Program-made: the position numbers and the translations under genes | The notes under the pieces: model-generated | Told to the model about the DNA's origin: nothing | Database searches by the model: none | Seen by the model: the letters and a program-made list of their open reading frames with translations, nothing else | Source: an uncultured Eubacteriales bacterium | GTDB lineage: Bacteria > Bacillota > Clostridia > Tissierellales > Peptoniphilaceae | Assembly (NCBI GenBank): GCA_900540185.1 | Contig: UQFH01000001.1 | Coordinates: forward strand, 1-64,000 | DNA: 64,000 nucleotides | Direction: 5' to 3' | Part shown: positions 1 to 8,441 of the stretch, in pieces | Layout of the letters: every line of letters begins with the position of its first letter | How positions within the stretch are numbered: the first letter of the stretch is position 1

Positions 1-208
1 TTGAAATATTCTGTATTCCTCCAGGGGTGTTCCATTTCGTTACACCCTTATCTTCCTCGTCTACATGGTCATAAACAGCTTTTCTTGGATTAACATATCC
101 TAACATAGTTGCTACTTCATTTGCTATAAAGAAAAACTCACCGTCTTTTTCTATAACAGTGAGTTTCCCAAAATTTTTATTTTCAAATGTTTTTAAATTA
201 CTTATCAT
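1..208 (-). CDS. Bro-N antirepressor-like protein, 3' part outside window
   Basis: Start ATG at 208 overlaps the stop of the upstream pcfB-like gene (ATGA overlap), so the two are translationally coupled. The 69 visible residues read FFFIANEVATMLGY, then NPRKAVYDHV, DEEDKGV and TPGG, which is the typical start of the BRO/antirepressor N-terminal DNA-binding domain of phages and integrative elements. The reading frame runs open off the left edge, so length and C-terminal domain are unknown. In Tn1549-like conjugative elements a gene of this type often sits among the replication and early transfer genes. The family assignment is firm; its role here (a regulatory protein of the element) is inferred. 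Confidence 0.8.
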   Translation of the reverse strand, partial: MISNLKTFENKNFGKLTVIEKDGEFFFIANEVATMLGYVNPRKAVYDHVDEEDKGVTKWNTPGGIQNIS

Positions 209-690
209 AAGCTTTGCTCCTTATGTTTATTTTTAACTTTATCTTTGCTAATGGTATCCTTAGCCATATCTTTAAACTTATTTATAGTCTTCGTTATTGA
301 ATCTTTTCTATCGGCCTTTCTTTCAGAAGCCTTAACTGCTTTTTTAAAGGCGTGTTCCATTACCTTTATATCCTTAGATTGAAAAAACACAGAGTGGTTA
401 CCAGTTTCCTTATCTTTCATAACAGAAAACTTCACTCCGTGTTTATTTAAAATTTTCTTTAGTCCTTTTAACTCAGGATCTTTTAGATTGATTTCTTCTA
501 ACTGTCCCTTTTTAACCATATCTTTTAGCTTTACTTCTTCTCCGTTATTTTTTATTACATTTTTCAAGCCTCCTTGTTCTTCTATTTGCTTGTGTACTTT
601 CTTTAAGGCATCAAGAATTGCTTTACTTGTTGCTTTTGCAAGCCTTACTTCAAGATTAAGGCTCGACCTAGATACTTCTTCATTAATCAT
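205..690 (-). CDS. PcfB-like conjugation protein (DUF3801)
   Basis: 161 aa, very lysine-rich (many K, KK pairs), no membrane segment. The N-terminal helix (LEVRLAKATSKAILDALKK), the central LKDMVKKGQLEEI block and the VKFSVMKDKETGNHSVFFQSKD strand segment match the DUF3801/PcfB family, accessory factors encoded beside the VirD4-type coupling protein in conjugative elements. ATG at 690 is preceded by GGAGGTGG, and the start overlaps the end of the DnaC-like gene. It belongs to one operon with repA-like and dnaC-like genes upstream and the antirepressor downstream. A second, broken copy of this family lies at 4198-4575. Confidence 0.8.
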   Translation of the reverse strand: MINEEVSRSSLNLEVRLAKATSKAILDALKKVHKQIEEQGGLKNVIKNNGEEVKLKDMVKKGQLEEINLKDPELKGLKKILNKHGVKFSVMKDKETGNHSVFFQSKDIKVMEHAFKKAVKASERKADRKDSITKTINKFKDMAKDTISKDKVKNKHKEQSL

Positions 691-1510
691 CTATTCCACC
701 TCCATATAAAAGTAACTCTTTGTATTTTCTTAACTTCTCTTGATGGATTTTTCTTCTAAAATCTTCTCCAGTAACTTTAACTGGTATTGTCATTTCAAGT
801 ATTCTTGAATATATCCTCTGATACTCAAGGTCAATATTAGGATTTTGAATTATTTCCAATGATAAGTTTGTAGTAAAAATTGTCGGCCTACCCTTTAGGT
901 ATCTTGAGTTTATAATGTTATATACTTGTTCTCTTGCATAAGATGTATCCCTTTCAATTCCAAGGTCATCTAATATTAACAATGGAATATTTGATAGGTT
1001 ATCTATAATTTCGTTTGAATCAACCTTAAATGCAGATTTTTGTATTTGATTTATAACCTGAGATAAATTCATAATCTTAACTTTAACTTGTTCTCTTGCA
1101 ATTAATTCATTTGCAATAGAACAAGCAAGATAAGTTTTCCCACTGCCAACATCTCCATAAAATAAAAGTCCAACATTGTCTTTCTTCATTTGTTCAAAAC
1201 TTTTAGCATAATTGTAAGCAACCTTGTAGGCTTGACCTTTTTCATTTAAGAATTTCTCAAAAGTATATTGGTGCTGGAGCGGCGATGAGAAGCAATCTCT
1301 TTTCAATGATGATATTCTCGTTAATATTTCTCTTTCTGCATTTTCCTTATCTCTCTTTATTTCACATTCACATTTAATTCTGGGAATAAACTTTGTAAAG
1401 CCAAGGTCAAGTAATTCTCCATCTACTCTTTTACCACATACCTTGCAATAGATATGTCCATTTCTTTCAATATCATTTTCTCTTAATACAAAATCTTTTA
1501 AGTTCTTCAT
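683..1510 (-). CDS. DnaC/IstB-type AAA+ ATP-binding protein
   Basis: 275 aa. A Cys cluster near the N-terminus (C22, C25, C47, C49) looks like a metal-binding ribbon. Walker A is GDVGSGKT (residues ~119-126), Walker B LILDDLG (~178-184), and the sensor region is TIFTTNLS. This is the arrangement of DnaC/DnaI helicase loaders and of the related ATPases of integrative elements. It probably helps load a replicative helicase for rolling-circle or theta replication of the mobile element, working with the RepA-like protein encoded immediately upstream (4-bp overlap). Assignment to the family is secure; helicase loading is inferred from the family. Confidence 0.88.
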   Translation of the reverse strand: MKNLKDFVLRENDIERNGHIYCKVCGKRVDGELLDLGFTKFIPRIKCECEIKRDKENAEREILTRISSLKRDCFSSPLQHQYTFEKFLNEKGQAYKVAYNYAKSFEQMKKDNVGLLFYGDVGSGKTYLACSIANELIAREQVKVKIMNLSQVINQIQKSAFKVDSNEIIDNLSNIPLLILDDLGIERDTSYAREQVYNIINSRYLKGRPTIFTTNLSLEIIQNPNIDLEYQRIYSRILEMTIPVKVTGEDFRRKIHQEKLRKYKELLLYGGGIDD

Positions 1511-2280
1511 AAACTCTCTCCTATATCGTAATTCATTTTCTTTGTTGAATTGTCATTAATATTTTTTGCCTGATCATTAAGGTACCAATTGATTATCGTA
1601 GCCTTGTGGTCTTGATACACTCTGTTATTTGCTTTCATATATGACGACAATCTATCAATGTATTCATTAATTCTACTTCCTAACTCATTTGTTAAGTCCT
1701 TGTATTCTTCATCAGTCAAAAATATATTTTTATATATTCCATAAGGCTTTTGCCCTTTACTAAAATCATTCTTTCTTAACTCATTATTACTAATATTGTT
1801 ATAGTTACCTTCCGATTTTCGAAAATCATGACTTTCGATATTCGAATCTCTTGAATTTCGATTATCGAACTTCTGGAATTTTGTTTTTCGAACTTCTTGA
1901 TTTTTTAATTCCATATTATTAAATATGCTCATAAAGTCTTTAACATAAATTCTGTTAGGCTTTCCAAGTCCTTGCCTTTTCTTTTCAATCAGTCCTATTC
2001 CTGATTTAATATCAAGCTCAGCTATTAATTTATTTGCTTTTTCACTGGCACAATTAAATTGATCTTTTATACTTTCAATTGTGTAGTAAATAAAGACTTT
2101 TCCATCTTCATCTATCCAGCCATTTTTATATGAAAGACCCATTCGATTAAGCATATATGAATACAAAACTTTAGCTTCAATAGAAATGCTCTCAAAAATC
2201 TCATCTTCCATTAATACCATAGGTAACCTAATGAAGTTGTACATCTCAGATTGCCTATTATAAAAATAATCAAAATTCAT
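1507..2280 (-). CDS. RepA_N-type replication initiator
   Basis: 257 aa. Residues ~15-100 (FIRLPMVLMEDEIFESIS, then LSIEAK-like and YSYMLNRMGLSYKNGWIDEDG, ending in YTIESIKDQF) form the winged-helix domain of the RepA_N/replication initiator protein A family found in theta plasmids and in Tn1549-type conjugative elements. The middle is low complexity with a run of EVRKTKFQKFDNR-type sequence; the C-terminal helical domain (TDEEYKDLTNELG onward) is the usual host-specific part. It is the first gene of the repA-dnaC-pcfB-antirepressor operon. ATG at 2280 is preceded by AAAGGAGG. The element extends to the left of the window. Confidence 0.85.
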   Translation of the reverse strand: MNFDYFYNRQSEMYNFIRLPMVLMEDEIFESISIEAKVLYSYMLNRMGLSYKNGWIDEDGKVFIYYTIESIKDQFNCASEKANKLIAELDIKSGIGLIEKKRQGLGKPNRIYVKDFMSIFNNMELKNQEVRKTKFQKFDNRNSRDSNIESHDFRKSEGNYNNISNNELRKNDFSKGQKPYGIYKNIFLTDEEYKDLTNELGSRINEYIDRLSSYMKANNRVYQDHKATIINWYLNDQAKNINDNSTKKMNYDIGESL

Positions 2281-2302
2281 CCTTACCTCCTTTCTTTGAA
2301 AT

Positions 2303-2334
2303 AAAAAAGACGACAGAATTACTTTCTATCGTCT
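2303..2334 (-). terminator. Intrinsic terminator upstream of repA-like gene
   Basis: On the minus strand AGACGA pairs with TCGTCT across an A/T-rich stem and is followed by six T. It would stop minus-strand transcription arriving from the methyltransferase remnant, insulating the element operon. Confidence 0.7.
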
Positions 2335-2435
2335 GAAATTTACATATTAAATTTTCATCACAAAATAAGACTCTTTAAAGAATCTTTAGTTTTATTGGTA
2401 TGCTATTTACAATATCCATTATTAAAATGGATACT

Positions 2436-3715
2436 CTAAGCAGCACACCAACTATTTATTTTTTGAGTTTTAAACTTTGGTAGAAGTCTTGAACTCCTTA
2501 TATTTACATAACTATTTGCCTCTATCACTATTATGACACGAAACCCTGCAAAAAAATCTAGGATTATTGCATTATTATTTGGATGTAGGTTTATGATAGT
2601 TTTTATTAAACTAACCGGTTTAGGGTTTGAGAATTTTTTCGATATATTAAACTTTTCATAATCAGAGACACCGTTGGGATTTGAATATATATTATTAATT
2701 AAATCTAATGTAGTAAATCTAACTCCAATTTCTTTATCAACCATAGAGTTAGTCTCTACGTCATATGCTTTATCCTGGTATATTTGCATCCTTATAGAAT
2801 TCTTTGTTTCTCTTATAATTCCTAGTTTAATTGCCGTTTTCATCCTTTCTTCTGTCCAGAACCATCTATTTCTCACTCCCTTAGAATTAACTGGACTATA
2901 TATCTTGCCATTAAATTCAACATCATAGTCGCAGTTTTTTGAGTATCCTTGAGAAATTGGAGCGATCAAAGCTTTAGTATCACCTTCATAGTAATATCCA
3001 ATTTTATCTTGCTTTAAGTTTTCAGAATCTGTATCTTGAATAATTTTTTTTAAGTTTAATCTATTAGTATTAGAATAAGCTATAATAAAATCATTAGAAA
3101 TATTTATATTTTTTTCTTGAGCAAATCGTTGAGGTGATGTTATTCTAGGGATAATAGATATTAAATTTTTTCTCCAAATATACTATCACATAAAAGTTTC
3201 AACTGAGCTTGTTCATTGTTATCAATAGAAATGTATATAACGCCTTCTTCAGATAATAGTCTTTTTGATAATAATAGCCTTTCATTTAAGAAAGATATCC
3301 ACTTTGAATGTCTATATCCATCATCCACTCCTATTTTCGTATCGTTGTAAATAAATTCCTTATTTTTTGTATTGTAAGGTGGGTCAATATAGATTACATC
3401 AATTTTCCCCTTATGAGTCTTTTCTAATAATTTAAGCGAGTGTAAGTTATCCCCCTCTAAAAGAAAATTGAAATCTGCATTTTCATCGGCTACTATTTTT
3501 TTGTCTTCTATTTCTCTAAACACCGGTATATTATGAACGAGTTGTTTGTCTACTTCTTCTTCGTGTTCTTCCCAAACTAATCCATACTTTTTCTCAGTTA
3601 ATGCAGTTTCAATCTTGCCAAGTGCAATCCTACTTTCATCATCTGTATGAATTTCTTTTAGATGATTTAGGTATTCAAGCATTTCAGCTCTTCTGATTTG
3701 TGATAGATTTCCCAT
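2436..3715 (-). pseudogene. Type III-like adenine DNA methyltransferase (Mod), frameshifted and truncated
   Basis: The first segment (3161-3715, 184 aa) starts MGNLSQIRRAEMLEYL and carries the catalytic motif DPPYNTK at residues 111-117, typical of beta-class Mod subunits. At 3166-3171 a run of six T (A6 on the coding strand) ends the frame. One additional A would continue it directly into IPRITSPQR and then through KIGYYYEGDTKALIAPISQG, NRWFWTEERM and KPVSLIKTIINLHP up to ILDFFAG. There homology stops: the expected SGTT and downstream residues are replaced by unrelated sequence ending at 2436. So one homopolymer indel plus a 3' truncation inactivate it. No Res subunit is present. A small HTH gene sits 2 bp upstream, as in intact family members. 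Confidence 0.8.
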
Positions 3716-3717
3716 TT

Positions 3718-3882
3718 TTATTCCACCTCATTTCTATTAATTTCTATAACATCTTCAATTCTGCAATCCAATGCCAAGCAAATCTTTTCTAATGACTCTA
3801 AGTTCACATAAGAATTTTTGCTCATTCTTGAAACTATGTTGCTTGTAACGGTTGCGGCTCTTTTTAAGTCTTCTTTGTTCAT
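3718..3882 (-). CDS. Small Cro/C1-type HTH regulator, possibly 5'-truncated
   Basis: Reading MNKEDLKRAAT, then VTSNIVSRMSK, VNLESLEKICLALDC and RIEDVIEI, this 54-aa frame is the helix-turn-helix of the small XRE regulator commonly encoded directly before Mod genes. Its stop (3718-3720) lies 2 bp before the methyltransferase ATG. Family members usually begin ~20 residues earlier; the open frame does continue upstream through LLYLLWHLLVERE without an ATG, so the native start is either a rare codon (a TTG is available) or has been lost. Upstream are two GGATAAGTGAT boxes that could be its operators. The first half of this gene is duplicated at 5281-5345. Confidence 0.6.
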   Translation of the reverse strand: MNKEDLKRAATVTSNIVSRMSKNSYVNLESLEKICLALDCRIEDVIEINRNEVE

Positions 3883-4037
3883 TTCTCTTTCTACCAATAA
3901 GTGCCATAATAGATATAAGAGATTACTATATTATTATCACTTATCCGTTTTATTATTAAAATATATTATATCATAAATAGGCTAATAAATCACTTATCCT
4001 ATTTTTTACAAAAAAAGCGGTCCCCCGCTTTTAAAAA
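3850..4037. repeat. Direct repeat copy 1 (HTH 5' end, promoter and terminator)
   Basis: About 188 bp covering the 5' part of the HTH gene, its upstream region with two GGATAAGTGAT boxes and a TATAAT, and a minus-strand terminator. It recurs at 5281-5471 with roughly 90% identity in the same orientation. The two copies bracket the pcfB remnant and the CopZ-like gene. Confidence 0.85.
4009..4032 (-). terminator. Intrinsic terminator
   Basis: Minus strand: AAGCGG, loop GGGA, CCGCTT, then seven T. It belongs to the repeated segment and has a twin at 5445-5467. Confidence 0.75.
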
Positions 4038-4126
4038 TTTGCTGTTATTTTCTTTTATACTTTAAATTCTTTTGACTTTTGTCTTATATGTTCTAATTTT
4101 TTCATGCAAAACTCCGTTCTTGTAAT

Positions 4127-4157
4127 AAAAAAGAGATAACATTTCTGCTATCTCTTT
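4127..4157 (-). terminator. Intrinsic terminator after pcfB remnant
   Basis: Minus strand AAGAGATA (complement of 4149-4156) pairs with TATCTCTT and runs into six T. It lies downstream of the broken pcfB copy. Confidence 0.75.
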
Positions 4158-4197
4158 CAAAGTTTCATTATTAAATTTCTTGTCATCTAACAACGCA

Positions 4198-4575
4198 TTA
4201 AAATAAATCTTCCAATCTTTTCCAATTTTCATTATTCATTTCTTTTGTGTAGTTTGTATTGTTAATATAAAGTCTTGTATCTTTATCTCTAACAACCCCC
4301 CAATTTATTTTACGCCTATCTGCGCAATCCTTGAAAGCATAGAATTTATTTTCGATTTGCTTATCAATATTTTCCAGCTGGCCTTTCTTTACCATATCCT
4401 TAAGTTTCCTTGAATTAGTTTTTCTTTATTCAGTAATATAATCTGCTAGTTGTTGGCTTTTTTCATCGGCATCTTCTATAATCTTTTTCATGGCTTTTAA
4501 AATAGCCTTTGCTGAATACTGAGCCACTTTTATCTCAATATTTATAGCCTTATTATTAACTTCATCATTTACCAT
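4198..4575 (-). pseudogene. Second PcfB-like (DUF3801) gene with internal stop
   Basis: ATG at 4575 is preceded by GGAGG and opens MVNDEVNNKAINIEIKVAQY followed by SAKAILKAMKKIIEDA, homologous to the start of the intact pcfB-like gene at 205-690. An in-frame TAA follows YITE; the same frame then continues RKTNSRKLKDMVKKGQLENI and ends at 4198, so the KDMVKKGQLE block is shared with the intact copy. The C-terminal third differs. This is either a diverged second element's gene or an older insertion now decayed. A strong terminator (4603-4639) lies just upstream. Confidence 0.75.
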
Positions 4576-4602
4576 ATAGGTGGCCTCCTTTCCGTGGAAA
4601 AT

Positions 4603-4639
4603 AAAAAAAGCGGCCCAGACTTTTACATCTGAACCGCTA
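4603..4639 (-). terminator. Intrinsic terminator after CopZ-like gene
   Basis: Minus strand AGCGG ... CCGCT with an inner CAGA/TCTG pairing, followed by seven T. It ends the CopZ-like transcript about 65 bp after the stop codon and separates it from the pcfB remnant. Confidence 0.8.
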
Positions 4640-4702
4640 AAATTTTAATTCTATAGTTTTTTATTACTGTTATGACGTACTTTATAAATTATTTGTCGCA
4701 AA

Positions 4703-5203
4703 CTATTTTTTGCTATTTAATGCTTTATTGATGGTTTCTTGAATAAAAGGACTACAGCATTTACCCAAAGGATTGTTAATTTCGCACTTTGCATTTTTCA
4801 TTGCCCCTGTAAGTCTAATAATATCTTTAATATTCTTTGCACCATCATCTAAAACAGCGTTTATAATTTGTTGCTCTGTAACTTGGTTGCAATAGCATAT
4901 ATATTTGGGATTTGCATCCTTTTTAAACCATATAGGAACTTTTACATCTTCCTTATAAAAAACTCTTTCATTGTTTAAGTTATAATACACGACATCACAA
5001 TCTTCATTCATACATAAATAGTAAGTTTCTTCATCTACAACCTTTCCCATAAGGTTTTCTGATACCATATGCTTTACAGTTATATTCTTAACCTTTTCTC
5101 CTATTTTGTGACATTTGGGGCAATTTGCTTTTTCTTCCACTGTACCAGTGGTTTTTTGTATTGAACCTCAGCAAGATTGATTTATCTTATTTTCTTGACT
5201 CAC
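4703..5203 (-). CDS. CopZ-type [2Fe-2S]/zinc metallochaperone, candidate selenoprotein (UGA at codon 12)
   Basis: The C-terminal part is a BFD-like [2Fe-2S] domain: YICYCNQVTEQQI, then a Cys after MKNAK, and GKCC. The N-terminal part has a zinc ribbon (CPKC, later a Cys pair in LCMNEDC). This two-domain layout is that of Archaeoglobus-type CopZ copper chaperones. The only start with a ribosome site is GTG at 5203 (AGGAGG at 5211-5216, 7-nt spacer); it gives MSQENKINQSC, then in-frame TGA, then GSIQKTTGTVEEKANCPKC. Relatives usually have a Cys pair at that place, so TGA replaces a cysteine. A 6-bp hairpin with loop GTA sits 16 nt after the TGA, fitting a bacterial SECIS. Alternative: translation restarts at GTG 5140, which lacks a ribosome site and lies inside the hairpin; or the gene is simply broken. 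A terminator follows; the gene stands alone. Confidence 0.65.
5137..5151 (-). promoter_or_regulatory. Candidate bacterial SECIS hairpin
   Basis: On the coding strand CCACTG-GTA-CAGTGG forms a perfect 6-bp stem with a 3-nt loop that begins with G. Its loop starts 22 nt after the in-frame TGA (5168-5170). Published bacterial SECIS rules ask for a short loop with G in the first two positions about 16-37 nt after UGA; this satisfies them. Confidence 0.55.
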
Positions 5204-5280
5204 TTTATTTCCTCCTGTCTAAATAAATATTATTTCTATAGTTAATCAGGATATCTAATACCTCTTTCAATGGATCTACA

Positions 5281-5471
5281 GGTTGCGGCTCTTTTTAAGT
5301 CTTCTTTATTCATTTCTCTTCCCACTAATAAGTGCCATAATGGATATAAGAAATTACTATATTATTATCACTTATCCGTTTCATTGTTAAGATATATTAT
5401 ATCATAAATGGGCTAATAAATCAATTATCCTATTTTTTGCAAATAAAAAAAGCGGTCCCCCGCTTTTAAAA
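5281..5471. repeat. Direct repeat copy 2 (HTH 5' end, promoter and terminator)
   Basis: Second copy of the segment at 3850-4037. The HTH frame here breaks off after MNKEDLKRAAT and continues into unrelated CRSIERGIRYPD and a stop, so this copy cannot encode the regulator. The two GGATAAGTGAT-like boxes, one with a substitution, and the terminator at 5445-5467 are retained. Confidence 0.85.
5445..5467 (-). terminator. Intrinsic terminator (repeat copy 2)
   Basis: Same AAGCGG-GGGA-CCGCTT hairpin with T run on the minus strand as at 4009-4032; it overlaps the end of the next broken frame. Confidence 0.7.
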
Positions 5472-5755
5472 ATTGTATTTATTCACTTCTCCCAAGTCGT
5501 AAATCCACGTCTCAAAAACATCTTTGACTCCGCTCGAAAAAATATTTTTTAATCGCATCGCACATTTGTCAACATCGTCCGCTTCAAAAAATATCGTATC
5601 ATAATCACAAAACATCTTCTCCGCCACTGTGCGAAAAAAATCTCCGGCAATTTCTAAATTATCTGAATAAACATACGCAATTTCGTTTTTAACTCAAAAG
5701 GAATTCCGTTCTCTCTTATACTTGCTCGTAAAAATATATTAAAATTTTTATTCAT
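5466..5755 (-). pseudogene. Unrecognised small protein, frameshifted
   Basis: ATG at 5755 begins MNKNFNIFLRASIRENGIPF; a missing base near 5690 shifts the frame. After the shift, KNEIAYVYSDNLEIAGDFF, RTVAEKMFCDYDTIFFEADD, VDKCAMRLKNIFSSGVKDVF and ETWIYDLGEVNKYNF run to the stop at 5466. Together that is about 95 residues with no membrane segment. I do not recognise the family. It lies between the mobile-element debris and the broken sulfatase gene, both also minus strand. Confidence 0.45.
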
Positions 5756-5779
5756 TTTAATTTGCCTATCTTTTTAAAA

Positions 5780-7606
5780 TTATTTTTTATTCGCAACTTC
5801 GTCATATGAAAACTGGCTGAGTCTGTAATATTGCATCATATAATGAAAGAGTTTATCATTCTTCGTTTTTTCGCTCGGGTCGGCGGTGAGCTTTCCGTTT
5901 TCCGAAATATAGGACGACGCATCCACCGGATATTCCTTGCGTCTTTCGCTCAGATACTGAATATACGGCGTTTTATAGCCCATCTTTTCGAGTGCATAAG
6001 AAAACAAATAATAATTACTCATCGTCGGAATTTCTCCGACCATATCGTCTCCGATTTTCTCTTTTGCAGCGGAATTTGCCCAAATGATAAAAGGCGTTGT
6101 ATAGTGCTTAAGCCATCCTTCCGGCGAATCAAAGCCGATGTCGACGCCCATTGACTCGTAAACCTTGCCTTCTTCGCCGAGCCTTGCCAAATGGTCCCCA
6201 TAAAAAATCACAACAACCGGCGACTTCTCTTTCTCGAGCTCTTCCGTAAATTTGAGAAGCTGATCCGCAGTGTCCTTCACTCCGTAGATATAGTTGTTCG
6301 CAATATTATACTCCTCGTCGGTGCCGGTAAAACTCTCTCTGTCGACGAAATCGCCGATGCCTTTGTCTTCCGGGCTGTACGGCGTGTGATTTTGCATCGT
6401 AATCACCGAGTTGAAATACCTCTTACTCTTGTCGCGATTTCTGTAATCCTTTAAAACAAGTGGAAAGAGAATCCTGTCCGGAAAATAGTCCGCTTCTTTA
6501 TTTACAAAATATTCATCAAAATAATTCTCCGAATGTAAAAATTAGTCGAATCCCAAAAATTGATTTGTGTTTAGACGATTGTAAAATTTACCTGTGAACG
6601 GATGCATCGACTTTGTAGCGTAGCCCTCATTTTTGAGCATCCAAACAAATGTATTTATATTTTTTATATATGGCGGAAAACTCTCAGCACCCTGATAAAT
6701 ATATCTCTCCGCCTCAATCGTGCCTCCGCCGAAAGTATAATTTTGAATAAGACCGCTAATGCTCTCGCCTTGGAGCTTTCGAAGCGAACGATAAACCGAA
6801 GGGTCGACTTTCGCGCCCTTCTCCTCCAAATCCGCAAACGATTCGCCCAAAATCAAAAATATATCCGGTTTTTCGTCGTCCGTCGGCATCGACTCCTCGT
6901 ACGAGTCTAGCTTTTCCATGACCATCGTTTCATCATAAACATCCGGCTTCTTATAGAAAAAATCCTTGTAATGATAAAAGAAAGTATAGACCATGCCGCG
7001 GTCCTTTGCGCGCTCAACCTCTATATAAGGGTGAAAAAGACTCATAGAATTATTCCAATAAGTGTCACGCACAATAATAAAATTTGTAAGAGTGTAAAAG
7101 CCGACGAAGCACATAAGAATTGCACCCAAAACTCTCGCAAGCGCCCTCGGTCTGTACTTGTCGAGTTTTAAAAGATAGCGCCCGCATGCAATCAAGATGA
7201 GCGGATAAACGAGATAGAGCCATCGAAGCTTAATCGAAATCCCGGACTTTACCATACCCAAAGTTTCCTTTAAAAGCACGATATCCGTAATCCTGAGATT
7301 GTCGTCGCGATAAAAAAGCTTGTTTTGATTTGCGACGCCCATAATAAAAATCATCGCCCCGACCGACAGAAATGCCCCGCCGACACTGCCTATTGCAAAA
7401 TACATAATGAGCATCAAAATAAAAACCGGAATAAAATTCATAAAAAGAATCATCGGCTTTTTGAGCAAAACAAACGGAATAGAAAAATGCACAACCCCGT
7501 CAATAAATAAAAAACTCGCAAAAGTTAACACGAGCGATAACACAAAAATAAATAAAATATCATAGAAAAAATTCTTGCTGAAATACTTATTAAAAAACTC
7601 CGCCAT
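5780..7606 (-). pseudogene. LTA synthase/phosphoglycerol transferase family sulfatase, single nonsense codon
   Basis: One continuous 608-codon frame interrupted only by TAA at 6542-6544 (codon 355). Four to five N-terminal membrane helices (residues ~15-185) precede an extracellular sulfatase-fold domain: KPDIFLILGESFADL with metal-ligand Glu ~255, the GGGTIEAER segment with the probable nucleophile Thr ~296, and after the stop FYGDHLARLG near the metal site. Family members transfer glycerophosphate to build lipoteichoic acid or related polymers. The surrounding sequence reads LGFD-stop-FLHSENYF; GAA (Glu) to TAA is one base change. ATG at 7606 follows GGAGAGAG. Recent inactivation, a sequencing error, or suppression are all possible. 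Confidence 0.8.
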
Positions 7607-7793
7607 AACTCTCTCCTACTATAATCTTTGTTTATCATTATATACCTTTTACACGCTTTTATCAAATGATTTACAAAACGGACTTATAATTTAAAGTGAA
7701 AAGAATATTGTTTTTAGTTTTAGATTGTAATAACTAAAGCTATACGAAAGAATTAGACATAAATATATAAATAAAATAGAAGGAGTTAACCGT

Positions 7794-8234
7794 ATGGAAT
7801 CGCAAAAATTTCTGAAGCACAGGGTCAGTACTAATACTTTAATCAAAATCATCCCGTTTATAGTCTTACTTTTAATTATTATTTCGGATATTGTTTTTTA
7901 TCGAGCAGATGTTATGCTAATGCCATATGTGACTATTTTCTGTTCTCTCATAATAGCTTTTTTAAAAAATAACAACCGAAGAACATTAATAATCAGCTAT
8001 GTGTTTCTTGCAATCAGCCTGATAATCTTTCTATATTTGAAGCCCAACTACACTATTAATCAAGCGAAACAAAAACTCAAACAAAACAACTTTAAAAACG
8101 TAGAAATAGCGCAGCTGGGATATATAAAACCGAAAAATATATTTCTTAGAGGTGCATATGTATTTCGTACAGAAAATAGAAAATTGATAATTTTTAACAA
8201 CAATAATGGTGAATTTTATATAGTTAATGACTAA
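7794..8234 (+). CDS. Small membrane protein of unknown function
   Basis: 146 aa. Hydrophobic segments at ~18-36, ~42-58 and ~65-83, then a soluble tail containing INQAKQKLKQNNFKNVEIA and KLIIFNNNNGEFYIVND, which resembles a PepSY-type small domain in layout (helix then two strands). A good ribosome site (AGAAGGAG) stands before ATG 7794. It is divergent from the LTA-synthase-like gene and is followed by 2.5 kb of non-coding repeats. No confident family; the real coding nature is supported by the ribosome site and composition. Confidence 0.6.
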   Translation: MESQKFLKHRVSTNTLIKIIPFIVLLLIIISDIVFYRADVMLMPYVTIFCSLIIAFLKNNNRRTLIISYVFLAISLIIFLYLKPNYTINQAKQKLKQNNFKNVEIAQLGYIKPKNIFLRGAYVFRTENRKLIIFNNNNGEFYIVND

Positions 8235-8441
8235 GATTTGTCGGAATTAATAAAATATAAAATCTAAGAAATTTACCAAACTCAACACTCTGTTTTAATC
8301 CATTGAGAGTCAGATATTGATTTAAGCATCAACTATTTTTATACACTCATATATTTTTTCAATACTTATCCTTGTTCTAGCTTCCATCCCGTTCTAACTT
8401 TTATCAGATTTTTGAATCAAATTATGTATCAATAACATCTA

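Noticed and set aside
4062..4213. Open reading stretch NALLDDKKFNNETLKEIAEM on the minus strand
   Set aside because: Much of it is explained by the terminator hairpin at 4127-4157; it has no start or ribosome site and no recognised family.
5140..5140. GTG at 5140 as the true start of the CopZ-like gene
   Set aside because: It lacks a ribosome site and is buried in the hairpin, whereas GTG 5203 has an ideal one; kept only as an alternative.
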